A stretch of DNA of 64,000 nt. It comes from Cytophagales bacterium (GTDB lineage Bacteria; Bacteroidota; Bacteroidia; Cytophagales; Bernardetiaceae). The DNA is taken from contig JAAFJX010000020.1 of the NCBI GenBank assembly GCA_013299045.1, forward strand, positions 1-64,000, read 5' to 3'. The notes under the pieces were generated by a model. The model was not told where the DNA came from. It saw only the letters and a program-made list of their open reading frames with translations, and did no database searches. How positions within the stretch are numbered: the stretch's first letter is position 1; the number at the start of each line of letters is the position of its first letter. Positions 1-8,896 of this stretch are shown piece by piece. A program made the position numbers and the translations under genes.

Positions 1-227
1 GAAATAGAAAAAGTAAATTTTTTTTAATAGTTACATGAAGTCTTTATTTAGAGAGCCTCAAGCTATTTTTTGAGTTAAAAATTCTTTGATGAGTGCAGTT
101 TTGTTTTTAGGCCACTCTGTGCGCGAATACAAAAGGATACAAAAAGCGAAACATCACCAGTTGTTTCAATGGGAATCTGCGCAATCCATGTTTTGCAATT
201 TTAGAAAAAAATAGCTATTTTATTTTT

Positions 228-246
228 ATTTAGACTAAATCTAAAT
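228..246. promoter_or_regulatory. Perfect palindromic operator before the imelysin operon
   Basis: ATTTAGA, a 5-base spacer, then TCTAAAT: a perfect 7+7 inverted repeat directly upstream of the -7 box at 247-254. The shape resembles operators of DtxR-type or other metal-dependent repressors. Position between the -33 and -7 regions fits repression. The link to iron is inferred from the downstream imelysin and DUF1111 genes; the regulator is not in this window. Confidence 0.6.
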
Positions 247-254
247 TAAATTTG
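247..254 (+). promoter_or_regulatory. -7 promoter box (TAAATTTG)
   Basis: TAAATTTG matches the Bacteroidota -7 consensus TAnnTTTG. Transcription would start near 260, just ahead of the ATG at 282. No clear -33 TTTG is visible at the expected distance, and the palindrome 228-246 occupies the spacer. Confidence 0.5.
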
Positions 255-281
255 CGGCATCATTTAATCAATTCAATACCC

Positions 282-1415
282 ATGAAACGTCTTAATTTAT
301 TTTCTATCAGCTTTTTAGTCATCTTTTTGGCGGCCGCCTGCTCCAAAGAAGAGAGCAAAAAAGCAATTCTCGTTGCCCCTGATGCCTACAATGCAGAAAA
401 CTATGAGGCAGCGACAACGACAGAACGTGGTGTACGTAGTAGCTTGGTAGCTCTGACCGATGCCATGAAAACAGGGCGCAAACCAGGAACGGCCGTACAA
501 ATTAGCACACTGAACACACTGCAAAATGCAGGTACGCCCGCTCTCATCAGCTTGAGTACGCCTTACTATAAAACTGTTGTAGAAAATGCGCTCACTAAGT
601 TGGCTGCGTCCAGTGGTAGTGTTTTTGACCCCAAAACTGCTCCTAGTGGTGCAGGTGGTACGTTCGGCGAAGGTTCCAGTACTTATCTGTTTGATAATAC
701 TGGTTTAGAGCAGGAGCAAGTGGTTGAAAAAGGATTATTCGCGGCGGCTATGTACAACCATTTTCTGACACTAAAAAGCGAAAAAATGAGCGAAAGCGTT
801 GTGAGCCAAATGCTTTGCATTTATGGTGCACACCCTAATTTTCCTAATACAAACACAAAGGACAAAACGCCCACACCAGACCAATTTTCGGCACTTTATG
901 CCGCCCGACGCGACAAAAACGATGGTCAGGGCTTTTATACCAACATCAAAAAGAGCTTTATAACCGCACAGGCTGCTGCCAAAGCTGGCGATGCTTACAG
1001 CGCCGAGTACAATGAAGCGATTAAATCCATACAAGACAACTGGGAAAAGTCTCAAATGGCTACAGTTATCAATTACTGCCTTTTTGCTACAGATAAACTC
1101 AAAACAACCTCGCCAAGCGTGGCAGACCAAGCCTCTGCACTGCACGCTTACGGTGAGGCGGTGGGCTTTTTGCACGGCTGGCGCACGTTGCCTGCTGCTG
1201 AAAAACGCATGACAGACACGCAGATTGACGAACTATTGACATTACTCAAAGCACCTATTGGTCGTGAAGCCCAGTCTTATCTCTTACTCACAAAATCATT
1301 TGAAACCCTGCCAGAGCTACTCAAAGTAACCGAAAAACTACAAGGTATTTATGGATTTAGTGCCGCCCAAATGGCAGATTTCAAAAATAATTGGATAAGC
1401 GTACAAGGTAGATAA
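282..1415 (+). CDS. DUF4856 domain lipoprotein
   Basis: A 377-residue exported lipoprotein. The N terminus has a hydrophobic segment followed by the lipobox LAAAC and a Ser/Lys/Glu-rich tether. The body, with the pattern DNTGLEQEQVVEKGLF near residues 140-155, resembles the DUF4856 family, which in Bacteroidota occurs next to imelysin genes. Its biochemical role is not established; a part in periplasmic or outer-membrane iron handling is inferred from context. An in-frame ATG at 252 lies inside the predicted promoter, so the ATG at 282, which gives a clean signal peptide, is preferred. It is the first gene of an operon with the imelysin at 1577 and the di-haem protein at 2735. Confidence 0.8.
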   Translation: MKRLNLFSISFLVIFLAAACSKEESKKAILVAPDAYNAENYEAATTTERGVRSSLVALTDAMKTGRKPGTAVQISTLNTLQNAGTPALISLSTPYYKTVVENALTKLAASSGSVFDPKTAPSGAGGTFGEGSSTYLFDNTGLEQEQVVEKGLFAAAMYNHFLTLKSEKMSESVVSQMLCIYGAHPNFPNTNTKDKTPTPDQFSALYAARRDKNDGQGFYTNIKKSFITAQAAAKAGDAYSAEYNEAIKSIQDNWEKSQMATVINYCLFATDKLKTTSPSVADQASALHAYGEAVGFLHGWRTLPAAEKRMTDTQIDELLTLLKAPIGREAQSYLLLTKSFETLPELLKVTEKLQGIYGFSAAQMADFKNNWISVQGR

Positions 1416-1464
1416 AGTTTAGCCTACTTCGTAAGTGGCAGACAAGTTCTCATGATTTGCAAAA

Positions 1465-1506
1465 ATAGAAACCTATAAAGCCTTCAAAACCTTCATAGGT
1501 TTCTAT
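1465..1506. other. Perfect 12-bp hairpin between operon genes
   Basis: ATAGAAACCTAT and its exact complement ATAGGTTTCTAT are separated by 18 bases. No T-run follows, so it is not a standard terminator. It may stabilise or process the mRNA between the DUF4856 and imelysin genes, or be a short intergenic palindromic repeat. Confidence 0.6.
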
Positions 1507-1576
1507 AACCAATCACGCATTGGTGCATATTCAATCCCAACTTTAGTCATTTTCAATTTTAATTGTTGCAAATTTT

Positions 1577-2725
1577 ATGAAAAAAGTATTTTCAATAGCT
1601 CTCTTGTTGGGCGCACTAAGCCTCACAACAGCTTGTAAAAAGACAGAAAACCTCCAAGACAAGAAAAAACAAGTTCTGGAGAATTATGCAAACATTGTAT
1701 TAGCCAGCTACGAAGACAGCCGTGAGGCGGCTAAAGCTATGCAAACCACCCTTGCAGCTATGGTCAAAGCGCCCAATACAGGCAGTTATAGAGCCGCCAA
1801 AGAGGCCTGGCTAGCTGCCCGTGTGCCTTATCTGCAAACAGAGGCTTATAGAATGTATGCAGGGCCTATTGATGACGACGCAGGCCCCGAAGGATTTATG
1901 AACGGTTGGCCTATGGACGAGGCTTATGTGGACTACGTAAAAGGCGATATGAACACAGGCATCATAAACCGCCCAGACCTCTTTCCTAACATGACACCAG
2001 CCCTTCTCAAAGAACTTAACGAAAAAGACGGCGAAGCCAATATTGCAACAGGCTATCACGCCATCGAATTTTTGCTTTGGGGACAAGACCAAAACGCCCT
2101 GCCTAACGATGCCGGTCTGAGGGCTTTTACAGATTATTTGCCCACAACCAGCAGTGTCAAGAATGTAGAACGGCGCGGGCAGTACCTCAACACCGCTGCC
2201 GACTTACTCATAACCGACCTGAACTATCTCGTTGAAGCCTGGAAAGATAGTCAGGAAAACTATCGCAAAAATTTCTTAGCAAATCCTAAGGTGTCTTTAC
2301 GTCTTGTTCTACAAGGTGCAAAAGAACTGATTGGCAATGAAATGGCGGGAGAGCGTATGCAGGTTATTTACGATACTCGCAACCAAGAGGACGAGCATTC
2401 TTGTTTCAGTGATAATACGCACAATGACGTTATTTGGGATATTCAAGGCTTATTTAACGTTTATACAGGCACTTATAAGCGACTTGACGGCACACTCATC
2501 AAAGGTATAAGTATTAGCGATTTGGTTCGTGAAAAAGACCCAAAACTAGATGCCGATATGCTAGCGCTTTTCGCTGTGGCCCAAAAGAGCGCCCAAAGCA
2601 TTGTACCGCCTTTTGACCAAGCTATTTTAAAGGATAGTGAGCGGGCAAAAATAGCTGCGACTATTCAAGCACTCAAGGACATTAGCCAAAAGTATTTACT
2701 TGTTTATGACTTAATCAAAGACTAG
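1577..2725 (+). CDS. Imelysin family (M75) lipoprotein
   Basis: A 382-residue lipoprotein with lipobox LTTAC about 20 residues in. The GxHxxE signature of the imelysin family is present as GYHAIEFLLWG around residue 158, and FMNGWPMDEAYVDYV near residue 112 is another family block. Imelysin-like proteins (IrpA, EfeO-related, ICMP) are surface or periplasmic proteins tied to iron uptake; the M75 peptidase label is historical and catalysis is doubtful. The gene follows DUF4856 after 161 bases that hold a strong hairpin, and is 9 bases ahead of the DUF1111 gene, so the three are probably co-transcribed under the palindromic operator at 228. Confidence 0.9.
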   Translation: MKKVFSIALLLGALSLTTACKKTENLQDKKKQVLENYANIVLASYEDSREAAKAMQTTLAAMVKAPNTGSYRAAKEAWLAARVPYLQTEAYRMYAGPIDDDAGPEGFMNGWPMDEAYVDYVKGDMNTGIINRPDLFPNMTPALLKELNEKDGEANIATGYHAIEFLLWGQDQNALPNDAGLRAFTDYLPTTSSVKNVERRGQYLNTAADLLITDLNYLVEAWKDSQENYRKNFLANPKVSLRLVLQGAKELIGNEMAGERMQVIYDTRNQEDEHSCFSDNTHNDVIWDIQGLFNVYTGTYKRLDGTLIKGISISDLVREKDPKLDADMLALFAVAQKSAQSIVPPFDQAILKDSERAKIAATIQALKDISQKYLLVYDLIKD

Positions 2726-2734
2726 CGCAAGAAT

Positions 2735-4147
2735 ATGAAACGCCCTTTGCATCTGTTGCTAGCTACTTCAAGTGTGCTCTTCGTCATTTTCGTGATGCTG
2801 GTGTCAGCTTGCGGCAACCAAAACACGGATTTGCTCAGACCCGAAAAAGACGAGGAGCTGTCGGGAGGCAATTCCACTGTTTTTGATGTGTCTATGAATG
2901 CCTTTGGGCAGCCTGCACCTATTTTAGATGCCAAACAGCAGACTGACTTTGTAGTTGGCAACTCGTTTTTTAAATTAAACTGGGTTATTGCGCCTGCCTC
3001 TACCACCGACCGCGACGGCTTAGGCCCACTTTTGAACGCACAGTCTTGCTCAGCCTGTCATTTGCGCGACGGGCGCGGGCTACCTCCAGCCGACGGAAAC
3101 ACCGAACCAGTAGGCTTACTGGTGCGCTTGAGTGCAAAAGGCATGGGGCCGCACGGAGAACCTCTGGGCTATGGGGCTTATGGCGGACAGCTTCAAAATC
3201 GGGCTGTTTTGGGTCTTAAACCCGAAGCCCAAGTAAGAGTCAGTTATACCGAAAAAGTAGGCCAATATGCTGATGGCACACCTTTCAGTTTGCGCGTACC
3301 TACCTATACTTTCCTGAACCCACAATGGGGAAACTTAGATGATGCCCTCATATCGCCGCGTTTGGCACAACAAATTGTGGGAATGGGGCTTTTGGAGGCT
3401 ATCAGCGAAACAGATTTGCTTGCGATGGCAGATGAATTTGATAAAAATAGTGATGGCATATCGGGTCGTCCTAACTATGTTTGGAACGAAAAAGAGAAGA
3501 AAACCGAACTAGGCCGCTTAGGCTGGAAGGCCAACCAACCTACCGTAGAACAGCAAGTAGCGGGTGCTTTTTTGGGCGACGTTGGTATTACCTCACCTAT
3601 TTTTCAGAAGCATGACCTAACGCCCGAACAAGCAGACTTAGATAAACTACCGAATGGAGGCCAACCTGAAATAAGCAACAAGTTATTTGAGCAAGTAGTT
3701 CTTTATACAGCGGCTCTGGGCGTTCCTGCCAGAAGAAACTGGCAGGATAAACAAGTCTTGGCGGGCAAGGGGCTTTTTCTAAAGAATTGTGCAGCCTGCC
3801 ATACACCCAAATTAGAAACAGGGAGCAGCGCAACTATTGCAGCCCAAGCCAATCAAATTATTTATCCTTACAGCGACCTGCTCTTGCACGATATGGGGCC
3901 TGATTTGGCAGATAATCGGCCAGATTTTTTGGCCACAGGGCAGGAGTGGCGAACACCTCCTCTTTGGGGAATTGGTCTGCTAGAAACTGTCAATGGCAAA
4001 GCCTTCTACCTGCACGATGGGCGTGCCCGAACGCTTGAAGAGGCTATACTTTGGCATGGTGGCGAGGCGCAGAAAGCACAAAAATCCTTCGTTGGTATGC
4101 CTAAAAGAGACCGAGAGGCACTCATTGCTTTTTTGAAATCTTTGTAA
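2735..4147 (+). CDS. Di-haem thiol oxidoreductase-like lipoprotein (DUF1111)
   Basis: A 470-residue c-type cytochrome-like protein. A lipobox (LVSAC) ends the signal peptide. Two haem-binding CxxCH motifs are present: CSACH at about residues 105-109 and CAACH at about 352-356, which is the two-domain layout of the DUF1111 family related to di-haem peroxidases. It should sit at the periplasmic face or outer membrane. The annotated activity, thiol oxidoreductase, is not well proven; in imelysin clusters a redox role on iron during uptake is a reasonable inference. It is the last gene of the operon, 9 bases after the imelysin stop. Confidence 0.88.
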   Translation: MKRPLHLLLATSSVLFVIFVMLVSACGNQNTDLLRPEKDEELSGGNSTVFDVSMNAFGQPAPILDAKQQTDFVVGNSFFKLNWVIAPASTTDRDGLGPLLNAQSCSACHLRDGRGLPPADGNTEPVGLLVRLSAKGMGPHGEPLGYGAYGGQLQNRAVLGLKPEAQVRVSYTEKVGQYADGTPFSLRVPTYTFLNPQWGNLDDALISPRLAQQIVGMGLLEAISETDLLAMADEFDKNSDGISGRPNYVWNEKEKKTELGRLGWKANQPTVEQQVAGAFLGDVGITSPIFQKHDLTPEQADLDKLPNGGQPEISNKLFEQVVLYTAALGVPARRNWQDKQVLAGKGLFLKNCAACHTPKLETGSSATIAAQANQIIYPYSDLLLHDMGPDLADNRPDFLATGQEWRTPPLWGIGLLETVNGKAFYLHDGRARTLEEAILWHGGEAQKAQKSFVGMPKRDREALIAFLKSL

Positions 4148-4217
4148 ACGTCTTAAAGGCAGTAATTTAATGCAATCAAATCTTGGGTGCTTACAACAAA
4201 TCAAGATTTAATTCTGG

Positions 4218-4240
4218 CCAGCAGATGCTTCATTTGCTGG
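4218..4240. other. Hairpin after the iron operon
   Basis: CCAGCAGATG, a CTT loop, and CATTTGCTGG form a 10-bp stem with one G-T pair. It lies 70 bases past the DUF1111 stop. No adjacent T-run is present; a run of Ts occurs only 30 bases later. It may mark the 3' end of the operon transcript. Confidence 0.45.
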
Positions 4241-4371
4241 GTGGTAGATTCTCAATGAAATAAGGATTGATATTTTTTTAACGCCGTATAGTTTGAAAAA
4301 AATAATTTTATTTGTTGCTTTGTGCTGTATGGACTTTCAAATAGTTCAAGAAAATATTTAACGCACTTATA

Positions 4372-4893
4372 ATGAGTAACATAAACCAGTCATCGGTAGC
4401 GTTTCCACCCGAGGTTCTGCTCGAGGCACAAGAAATCATTGGTCGCTATCCCGAAGGCCGTCATAAATCTGCTATTTTGCCTATTTTGCATTTGGCCCAA
4501 AATGAATGGAATTGGCTAAGCCCACAAGTTATGGACTATGTGGCCGATATGCTCAAAATACAGCCTGTTGAGGTTTATGAAGTGGCTACGTTCTACACGA
4601 TGTTCAACTTGCAGCCTGTTGGCCAATATGTGCTAGAGGTTTGTAGAACAGGCCCTTGTATGATTTGTGGGGCAGACGAAATTATAGAAGCCTTGGAAGC
4701 TAAAACAGGAGCAAAACTTGGTGGCAACTCACCTGATATGCGCTTTACGCTCAAAACGGTAGAGTGCTTGGCGGCCTGCGGAGGTGCGCCTTGTATGCAG
4801 GTGCGGCTCAAGCGCGAAGGTGGCATTCACAAATACTACGAAAATCTCACACCCGAACTTCTCGATGAGCTTATTGCGAACGAATGGGTTTGA
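4372..4893 (+). CDS. nuoE: NADH-quinone oxidoreductase subunit E (24-kDa, 2Fe-2S)
   Basis: A 173-residue thioredoxin-like ferredoxin subunit of complex I, of normal length. The four cluster ligands are visible as C91-x4-C96 and C132-x3-C136, matching the C-x4-C...C-x3-C pattern of NuoE for the N1a [2Fe-2S] cluster. The N-terminal helical part (residues 10-70) also fits. NuoE works with NuoF in the peripheral arm. Here it stands alone: no nuoF or other nuo gene is adjacent, and the next gene is terC. It could instead serve a related NAD-dependent hydrogenase or formate dehydrogenase, but the close match to complex I proteins favours nuoE with a split locus. Confidence 0.88.
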   Translation: MSNINQSSVAFPPEVLLEAQEIIGRYPEGRHKSAILPILHLAQNEWNWLSPQVMDYVADMLKIQPVEVYEVATFYTMFNLQPVGQYVLEVCRTGPCMICGADEIIEALEAKTGAKLGGNSPDMRFTLKTVECLAACGGAPCMQVRLKREGGIHKYYENLTPELLDELIANEWV

Positions 4894-4977
4894 TTTTTTT
4901 TGGAGTAAGCCAGAAAACTTAGCATCAATTTTGTCTATTTCTGAACTAAATAAAGTAAATTATAAAAAACTTCCTGT

Positions 4978-5742
4978 ATGCAACTGCTTTTTATTGATAG
5001 TATTTCTCAAATATTTACTGCTGAAGGGCTTATTGCCCTATTCACTCTAACCGTTTTAGAAATAGTTTTAGGAATAGACAACGTTATTTTCATCAGTATC
5101 ATTTCTGATAAGCTCAAAGACGAAGATGAAAAGAACAAAGCCCGTAATGTTGGTATCCTACTCGCTCTGTTCGTTCGTATTGGCCTTTTATTTGGTATTT
5201 CTTGGATAGTAAGCCTCAAAGAGCCTCTTTTTGTCATTTTTGGCGAAGATTTTAGCGGACGCGATATTATTCTCATGCTAGGCGGCTTGTTCTTGATGGG
5301 CAAGAGTACTTCTGAGATTCATGCCAAAATGGAAATGGACGAAGAGGGGCACGAAGTTGGGAAAAAATATGCGACGCTTACAGGCGCTATTCTGCAAATT
5401 GTCATTATAGACGTAGTTTTTTCGTTTGACTCCATTCTAACCGCGGTGGGCTTGGTTAAAGAAGTGGCTATTATGATTGCTGCCGTCATTATCTCGATGT
5501 GTGTGATGTTCATTTTTGCCAAAAATATCAGCGATTTTATCAATGAACACCCCACCTTTAAAATGCTCGCCCTTTCTTTTCTGATAATGATTGGCTTTCT
5601 TTTGGTTGCGGAGTCTCTGGACGTACACGTACCGAAGGCTTATATTTATTTCGCAATGGGCTTTGCATTTATTGTGGAGGTGCTCAATATGCGTATGCGT
5701 AAAAATGCTATCAAAAAACGAAAAGATAGCGCGGCTAAATAA
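4978..5742 (+). CDS. TerC family integral membrane protein
   Basis: A 254-residue polytopic membrane protein with about seven hydrophobic helices. The paired acidic motifs typical of TerC are present: VLGIDNVIFISI near residues 29-40 and IDVVFSFDSI near 140-150. TerC proteins are implicated in metal ion (manganese) efflux, loading of exoenzymes and tellurite resistance. The stop codon overlaps the ATG of the next gene by one base (TAATG), so the downstream ABC ATPase is translationally coupled. A functional link between the two products is not known. Confidence 0.85.
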   Translation: MQLLFIDSISQIFTAEGLIALFTLTVLEIVLGIDNVIFISIISDKLKDEDEKNKARNVGILLALFVRIGLLFGISWIVSLKEPLFVIFGEDFSGRDIILMLGGLFLMGKSTSEIHAKMEMDEEGHEVGKKYATLTGAILQIVIIDVVFSFDSILTAVGLVKEVAIMIAAVIISMCVMFIFAKNISDFINEHPTFKMLALSFLIMIGFLLVAESLDVHVPKAYIYFAMGFAFIVEVLNMRMRKNAIKKRKDSAAK

Positions 5743-6464
5743 TGCTTCTGAACGCACAGAACCTCACGATTGGCTACGAAAAAGCAAATCCTCTGCTTTC
5801 AAATATCAATTTTACTTTAAAGGCTGGCTGTTTTGTCGGCCTTTTTGGTGCAAATGGCACAGGAAAATCTACCCTACTTAAAACACTGAGCGGCTTTATA
5901 TCGCCTCTGGCTGGCCAACTAACGATGAATGAACAGCCGCTAGATAGCTATAAAGCAGCCGAAAGAGCAAAAAAAATTGCCATCGTCCTGACCGAGCGCA
6001 TCAGCACTCCTTACCTAAGCGCGGGCGAAGTCGTAAAAATGGGGCGAATGCCACATACCAGTTGGGCGCATGCCCTTTCGCAGCACGACCTAAAATTGGT
6101 GGCGGAAGCCGTTAAGCAAGTAGGAATTGAACATTTGGTAAGTCAGGAAATCCGAAAACTAAGCGATGGAGAATACCAAAAAACCATGATAGCGCGTGCT
6201 CTAGCACAAGACTGCCCAGTACTTTTGTTAGATGAACCCACAGCATTTTTGGACATTCAACAAAAGCAAAATGTACTGACTCTACTCGGCAATATTGTTC
6301 AGAACACACAGAAAAGCGTTGTTGTTTGTACACACGATATTTTGTTCTGTGTGCAGTTTTGTACTGAAATATGGCTTGTAGATTCACATAAGCAGTTTAG
6401 GCGCTTACTGAATGATGGCACTATCAGCGCAGAACAAATCATTGCGCAAATCTGTGGTATCTAG
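5742..6464 (+). CDS. ABC transporter ATP-binding protein, FecE/BtuD type
   Basis: A 240-residue ATPase. The Walker A motif GANGTGKST is at residues 36-44, Walker B LLLDEP near 161-166, and the signature LSDGE at 140-144 has Asp where Gly is usual. Overall similarity is to ATPases of iron-siderophore, haem or cobalamin importers. No permease or substrate-binding protein gene is beside it; partners must be elsewhere. It starts inside the terC stop. Its stop codon and that of the convergent RND gene share the four bases CTAG at 6461-6464. Confidence 0.82.
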   Translation: MLLNAQNLTIGYEKANPLLSNINFTLKAGCFVGLFGANGTGKSTLLKTLSGFISPLAGQLTMNEQPLDSYKAAERAKKIAIVLTERISTPYLSAGEVVKMGRMPHTSWAHALSQHDLKLVAEAVKQVGIEHLVSQEIRKLSDGEYQKTMIARALAQDCPVLLLDEPTAFLDIQQKQNVLTLLGNIVQNTQKSVVVCTHDILFCVQFCTEIWLVDSHKQFRRLLNDGTISAEQIIAQICGI

Positions 6465-8794
6465 CCGTTCTTGCCTGCCTGTACGTCTTTTTTATCGAAA
6501 CTTATCAACAAAACGGGTAGTAAGGTCAAATTTGTAACCAGCGCAACAAAAAGCGTCAGAGATGTTAGTGCTCCAAGCGCTCTAGTGCCGCCAAAATCTG
6601 ACCAGACAAAGATGATAAAACCTGCAAACAAAACAATAGAGGTATAAATCATACTATGCGCTGTTTCGTGCAAAGAGACTAAAACTGCAGGAATAACCTC
6701 GCCGTCTTTTTCTTCTAAGGCCAAACGATAACGCGCCAAAAAGTGCACAGTATTGTCCACCGTTATTCCCAGAACAATGCTAAAAATAATAGCAGTGCTG
6801 GGTTTGAGGGGCACACCAAAAAAGCCCATTAAACCCGCAGTAAGCAACATAGGCACAAGGTTTGGCACTATGGAAATAATGATAATTCGCAAATTAAAAA
6901 ACAAAACGCCATGCGCCAGAGCAATAAAAAGTAAAGCCCACCAAGTGGAAGATTTGAGGCTATCTATCAAATAATCATTGCTTTGCAAAAAGAGCAAGGA
7001 CGTACCCGTTAGCGTAACCTTCATGCTGTCCGTGTGTTGATTAAAACGGTTTAGCAGAGGGGTAATCTTGTTATCTACCAAGTTGCGCATGGCAGTAGTG
7101 CCCACATCAGCCACCTTCACCGTAATCCGGATGAATTGGCCGCTGGAGTCCACAAAAGTTTTGGTAAGGTCTTTATTAGGATTATTTTTTTGTTTTTTAA
7201 GGTAGCCATAAATGGTGGCCAGTTCGCTCTTGGTGGGCATGGTATATGCCTCAGCATTAAGATTGTTGCCTAGTGCCTGATTGGCCGCTTTAGCGAAGCT
7301 AACAATGGAAAGTGGGGCAGAAAGTTCTTTAATTTGAGCGAGTTGTTGCTCTAATGTATCAATCCGTTTGAGGCGGTTGAGGTCGCGCATACCTTTCTTT
7401 TTGCGGGTATCAACAAGCAATTCTAAGGGCATAACAGCCTTAAAATTAGCCTCCATAAAACGCAAATCCTGAATGATACCGCTGGCTTCGGGTAGGTCGT
7501 CCACCATGTAGGCTTGTACGCGCAACTGGTATGCACCGAGCAGGCCAATGGCAGAAATCAAAATGCTACCAGCATAAATGCCCACCGTGCGATTCAGAAT
7601 CAGTTTTTCAAGACTGTTCACCAAACGCACCACAAGCCCAGTGTCTAAATGCTTGACTTGTTTAGTATCTGGCACTGGCAAATACGACAAGGCTATGGGC
7701 ACAAAAATAATGCTTATTAGAAACGTCGTACAAACATTGATGCCTACCACAATACCAAACTCCTTGAGTATGGTAACATTGCCAAAAATAAACACAAAAA
7801 AACCAATGGCTGTTGTCAAATTCGCGATAACACTTACGAAGCCAATCTTGGATATGACCGTTTTGAGAGAATGAAATTTGTCATGCGTCTGCAAATATTC
7901 TTGCTGATACTTGTTGAGCAAATAAATAGAGTTAGGAATGGCAATAACTACCAAAATAGGTGGCATAAGACCAGTAAGCAATGTAATTTTATAACCAAGC
8001 AGTACTAAAGTGCCCACAGACCATATCGTGGTGATGAGAATAAGCGCAAAGGTTACTAGAACAGGATAAACAGACCTAAAAAAGAGCCAAACGACAATGA
8101 CCGTCATGGCAAAAGAAATAATTAAAAAGACGTTCATCTCTCGACGCACCTTGCTCGTCATGATGGTTCGTACATAGGGCAAGCCAGCGTAATGTATCTT
8201 TATTGAGGTTTGGTTTGAAAAAGCCTTGCAAGCCGCCATGACTTTTTCAAAAAGAGGCTCACGCGCGTTAGAATTAAAAATATTTTTATCCAGGCTCACT
8301 GCCAATATTGTAGCGCCTGTTTTTTGATTAATGAGTTGGTCATCAAAAAATCTGAGATTCTTGTAGTAGCTCAAAAGGCTATCCAGCTCCTGCTGGCTTT
8401 GTGGTTTGGTCAGGAAAAGTTTTTGTAGCTCAAAAGTTTTGGCTTCACTATTCTTAGCCAAAAACATAACAGTTGGTACAGAAAGCACTTGCTGTACTCC
8501 TTCTATCTTGCTTAACTCTAGGGCGAGGTCGTGCAGTGCATTAAAATTTTTAAGCTCAAACACGCGCTTATCGGCCATACCAACAGCCAAAATATTGGCA
8601 TCGTCGCCAAATTTTTTTGTAAAATCTTTGTAAAAAAGCATAGAGGGCGAGTCGTCAGGAATGGCGCGGCTATAATCGTAACTCAAACGAACATCAAGCC
8701 CTTTGTACCCTAAAAAAAGCGTTGCTAATGATAACAACACACTAAGAACCACCTTGTGCCTCAGAATAAAGGCCGCTATTTTATCCCAAATCAT
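6461..8794 (-). CDS. RND superfamily (MMPL-type) exporter
   Basis: A 777-residue inner-membrane transporter with the RND layout in duplicate: one helix, a large periplasmic loop, then five clustered helices, repeated. The first loop spans about residues 35-205 and the second about 430-610. Helix-rich blocks at about 215-375 and 625-765 contain the sterol-sensing-domain-like region. Length is typical for MMPL/HpnN-like pumps, which move lipids or other hydrophobic compounds, and short of the roughly 1000 residues of AcrB. No membrane-fusion protein is adjacent, again pointing to the MMPL branch. Substrate cannot be read from sequence. Confidence 0.85.
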   Translation of the reverse strand: MIWDKIAAFILRHKVVLSVLLSLATLFLGYKGLDVRLSYDYSRAIPDDSPSMLFYKDFTKKFGDDANILAVGMADKRVFELKNFNALHDLALELSKIEGVQQVLSVPTVMFLAKNSEAKTFELQKLFLTKPQSQQELDSLLSYYKNLRFFDDQLINQKTGATILAVSLDKNIFNSNAREPLFEKVMAACKAFSNQTSIKIHYAGLPYVRTIMTSKVRREMNVFLIISFAMTVIVVWLFFRSVYPVLVTFALILITTIWSVGTLVLLGYKITLLTGLMPPILVVIAIPNSIYLLNKYQQEYLQTHDKFHSLKTVISKIGFVSVIANLTTAIGFFVFIFGNVTILKEFGIVVGINVCTTFLISIIFVPIALSYLPVPDTKQVKHLDTGLVVRLVNSLEKLILNRTVGIYAGSILISAIGLLGAYQLRVQAYMVDDLPEASGIIQDLRFMEANFKAVMPLELLVDTRKKKGMRDLNRLKRIDTLEQQLAQIKELSAPLSIVSFAKAANQALGNNLNAEAYTMPTKSELATIYGYLKKQKNNPNKDLTKTFVDSSGQFIRITVKVADVGTTAMRNLVDNKITPLLNRFNQHTDSMKVTLTGTSLLFLQSNDYLIDSLKSSTWWALLFIALAHGVLFFNLRIIIISIVPNLVPMLLTAGLMGFFGVPLKPSTAIIFSIVLGITVDNTVHFLARYRLALEEKDGEVIPAVLVSLHETAHSMIYTSIVLFAGFIIFVWSDFGGTRALGALTSLTLFVALVTNLTLLPVLLISFDKKDVQAGKNG

Positions 8795-8846
8795 TGTTTT
8801 ATTGCGGTAGCGGCTTGTTTTTAAGCCACCCAGAATTTTACACGCA

Positions 8847-8877
8847 CAAAAGTAGGCAAAAAGTATAAAAAATTCAA
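8847..8877 (-). promoter_or_regulatory. Promoter for the RND exporter gene
   Basis: On the minus strand: TTG (8875-8877), 20 bases, TACTTTTG (8847-8854), an excellent match to the Bacteroidota consensus. The predicted start near 8840 leaves a leader of about 45 bases before the ATG at 8794. Confidence 0.65.
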
Positions 8878-8896
8878 TTTGTGAAAGGAGTCATTT

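Noticed and set aside
1-227. Gene at the left edge
   Set aside because: No open frame of convincing composition crosses bases 1-227; the stretch is AT-rich and apparently intergenic.
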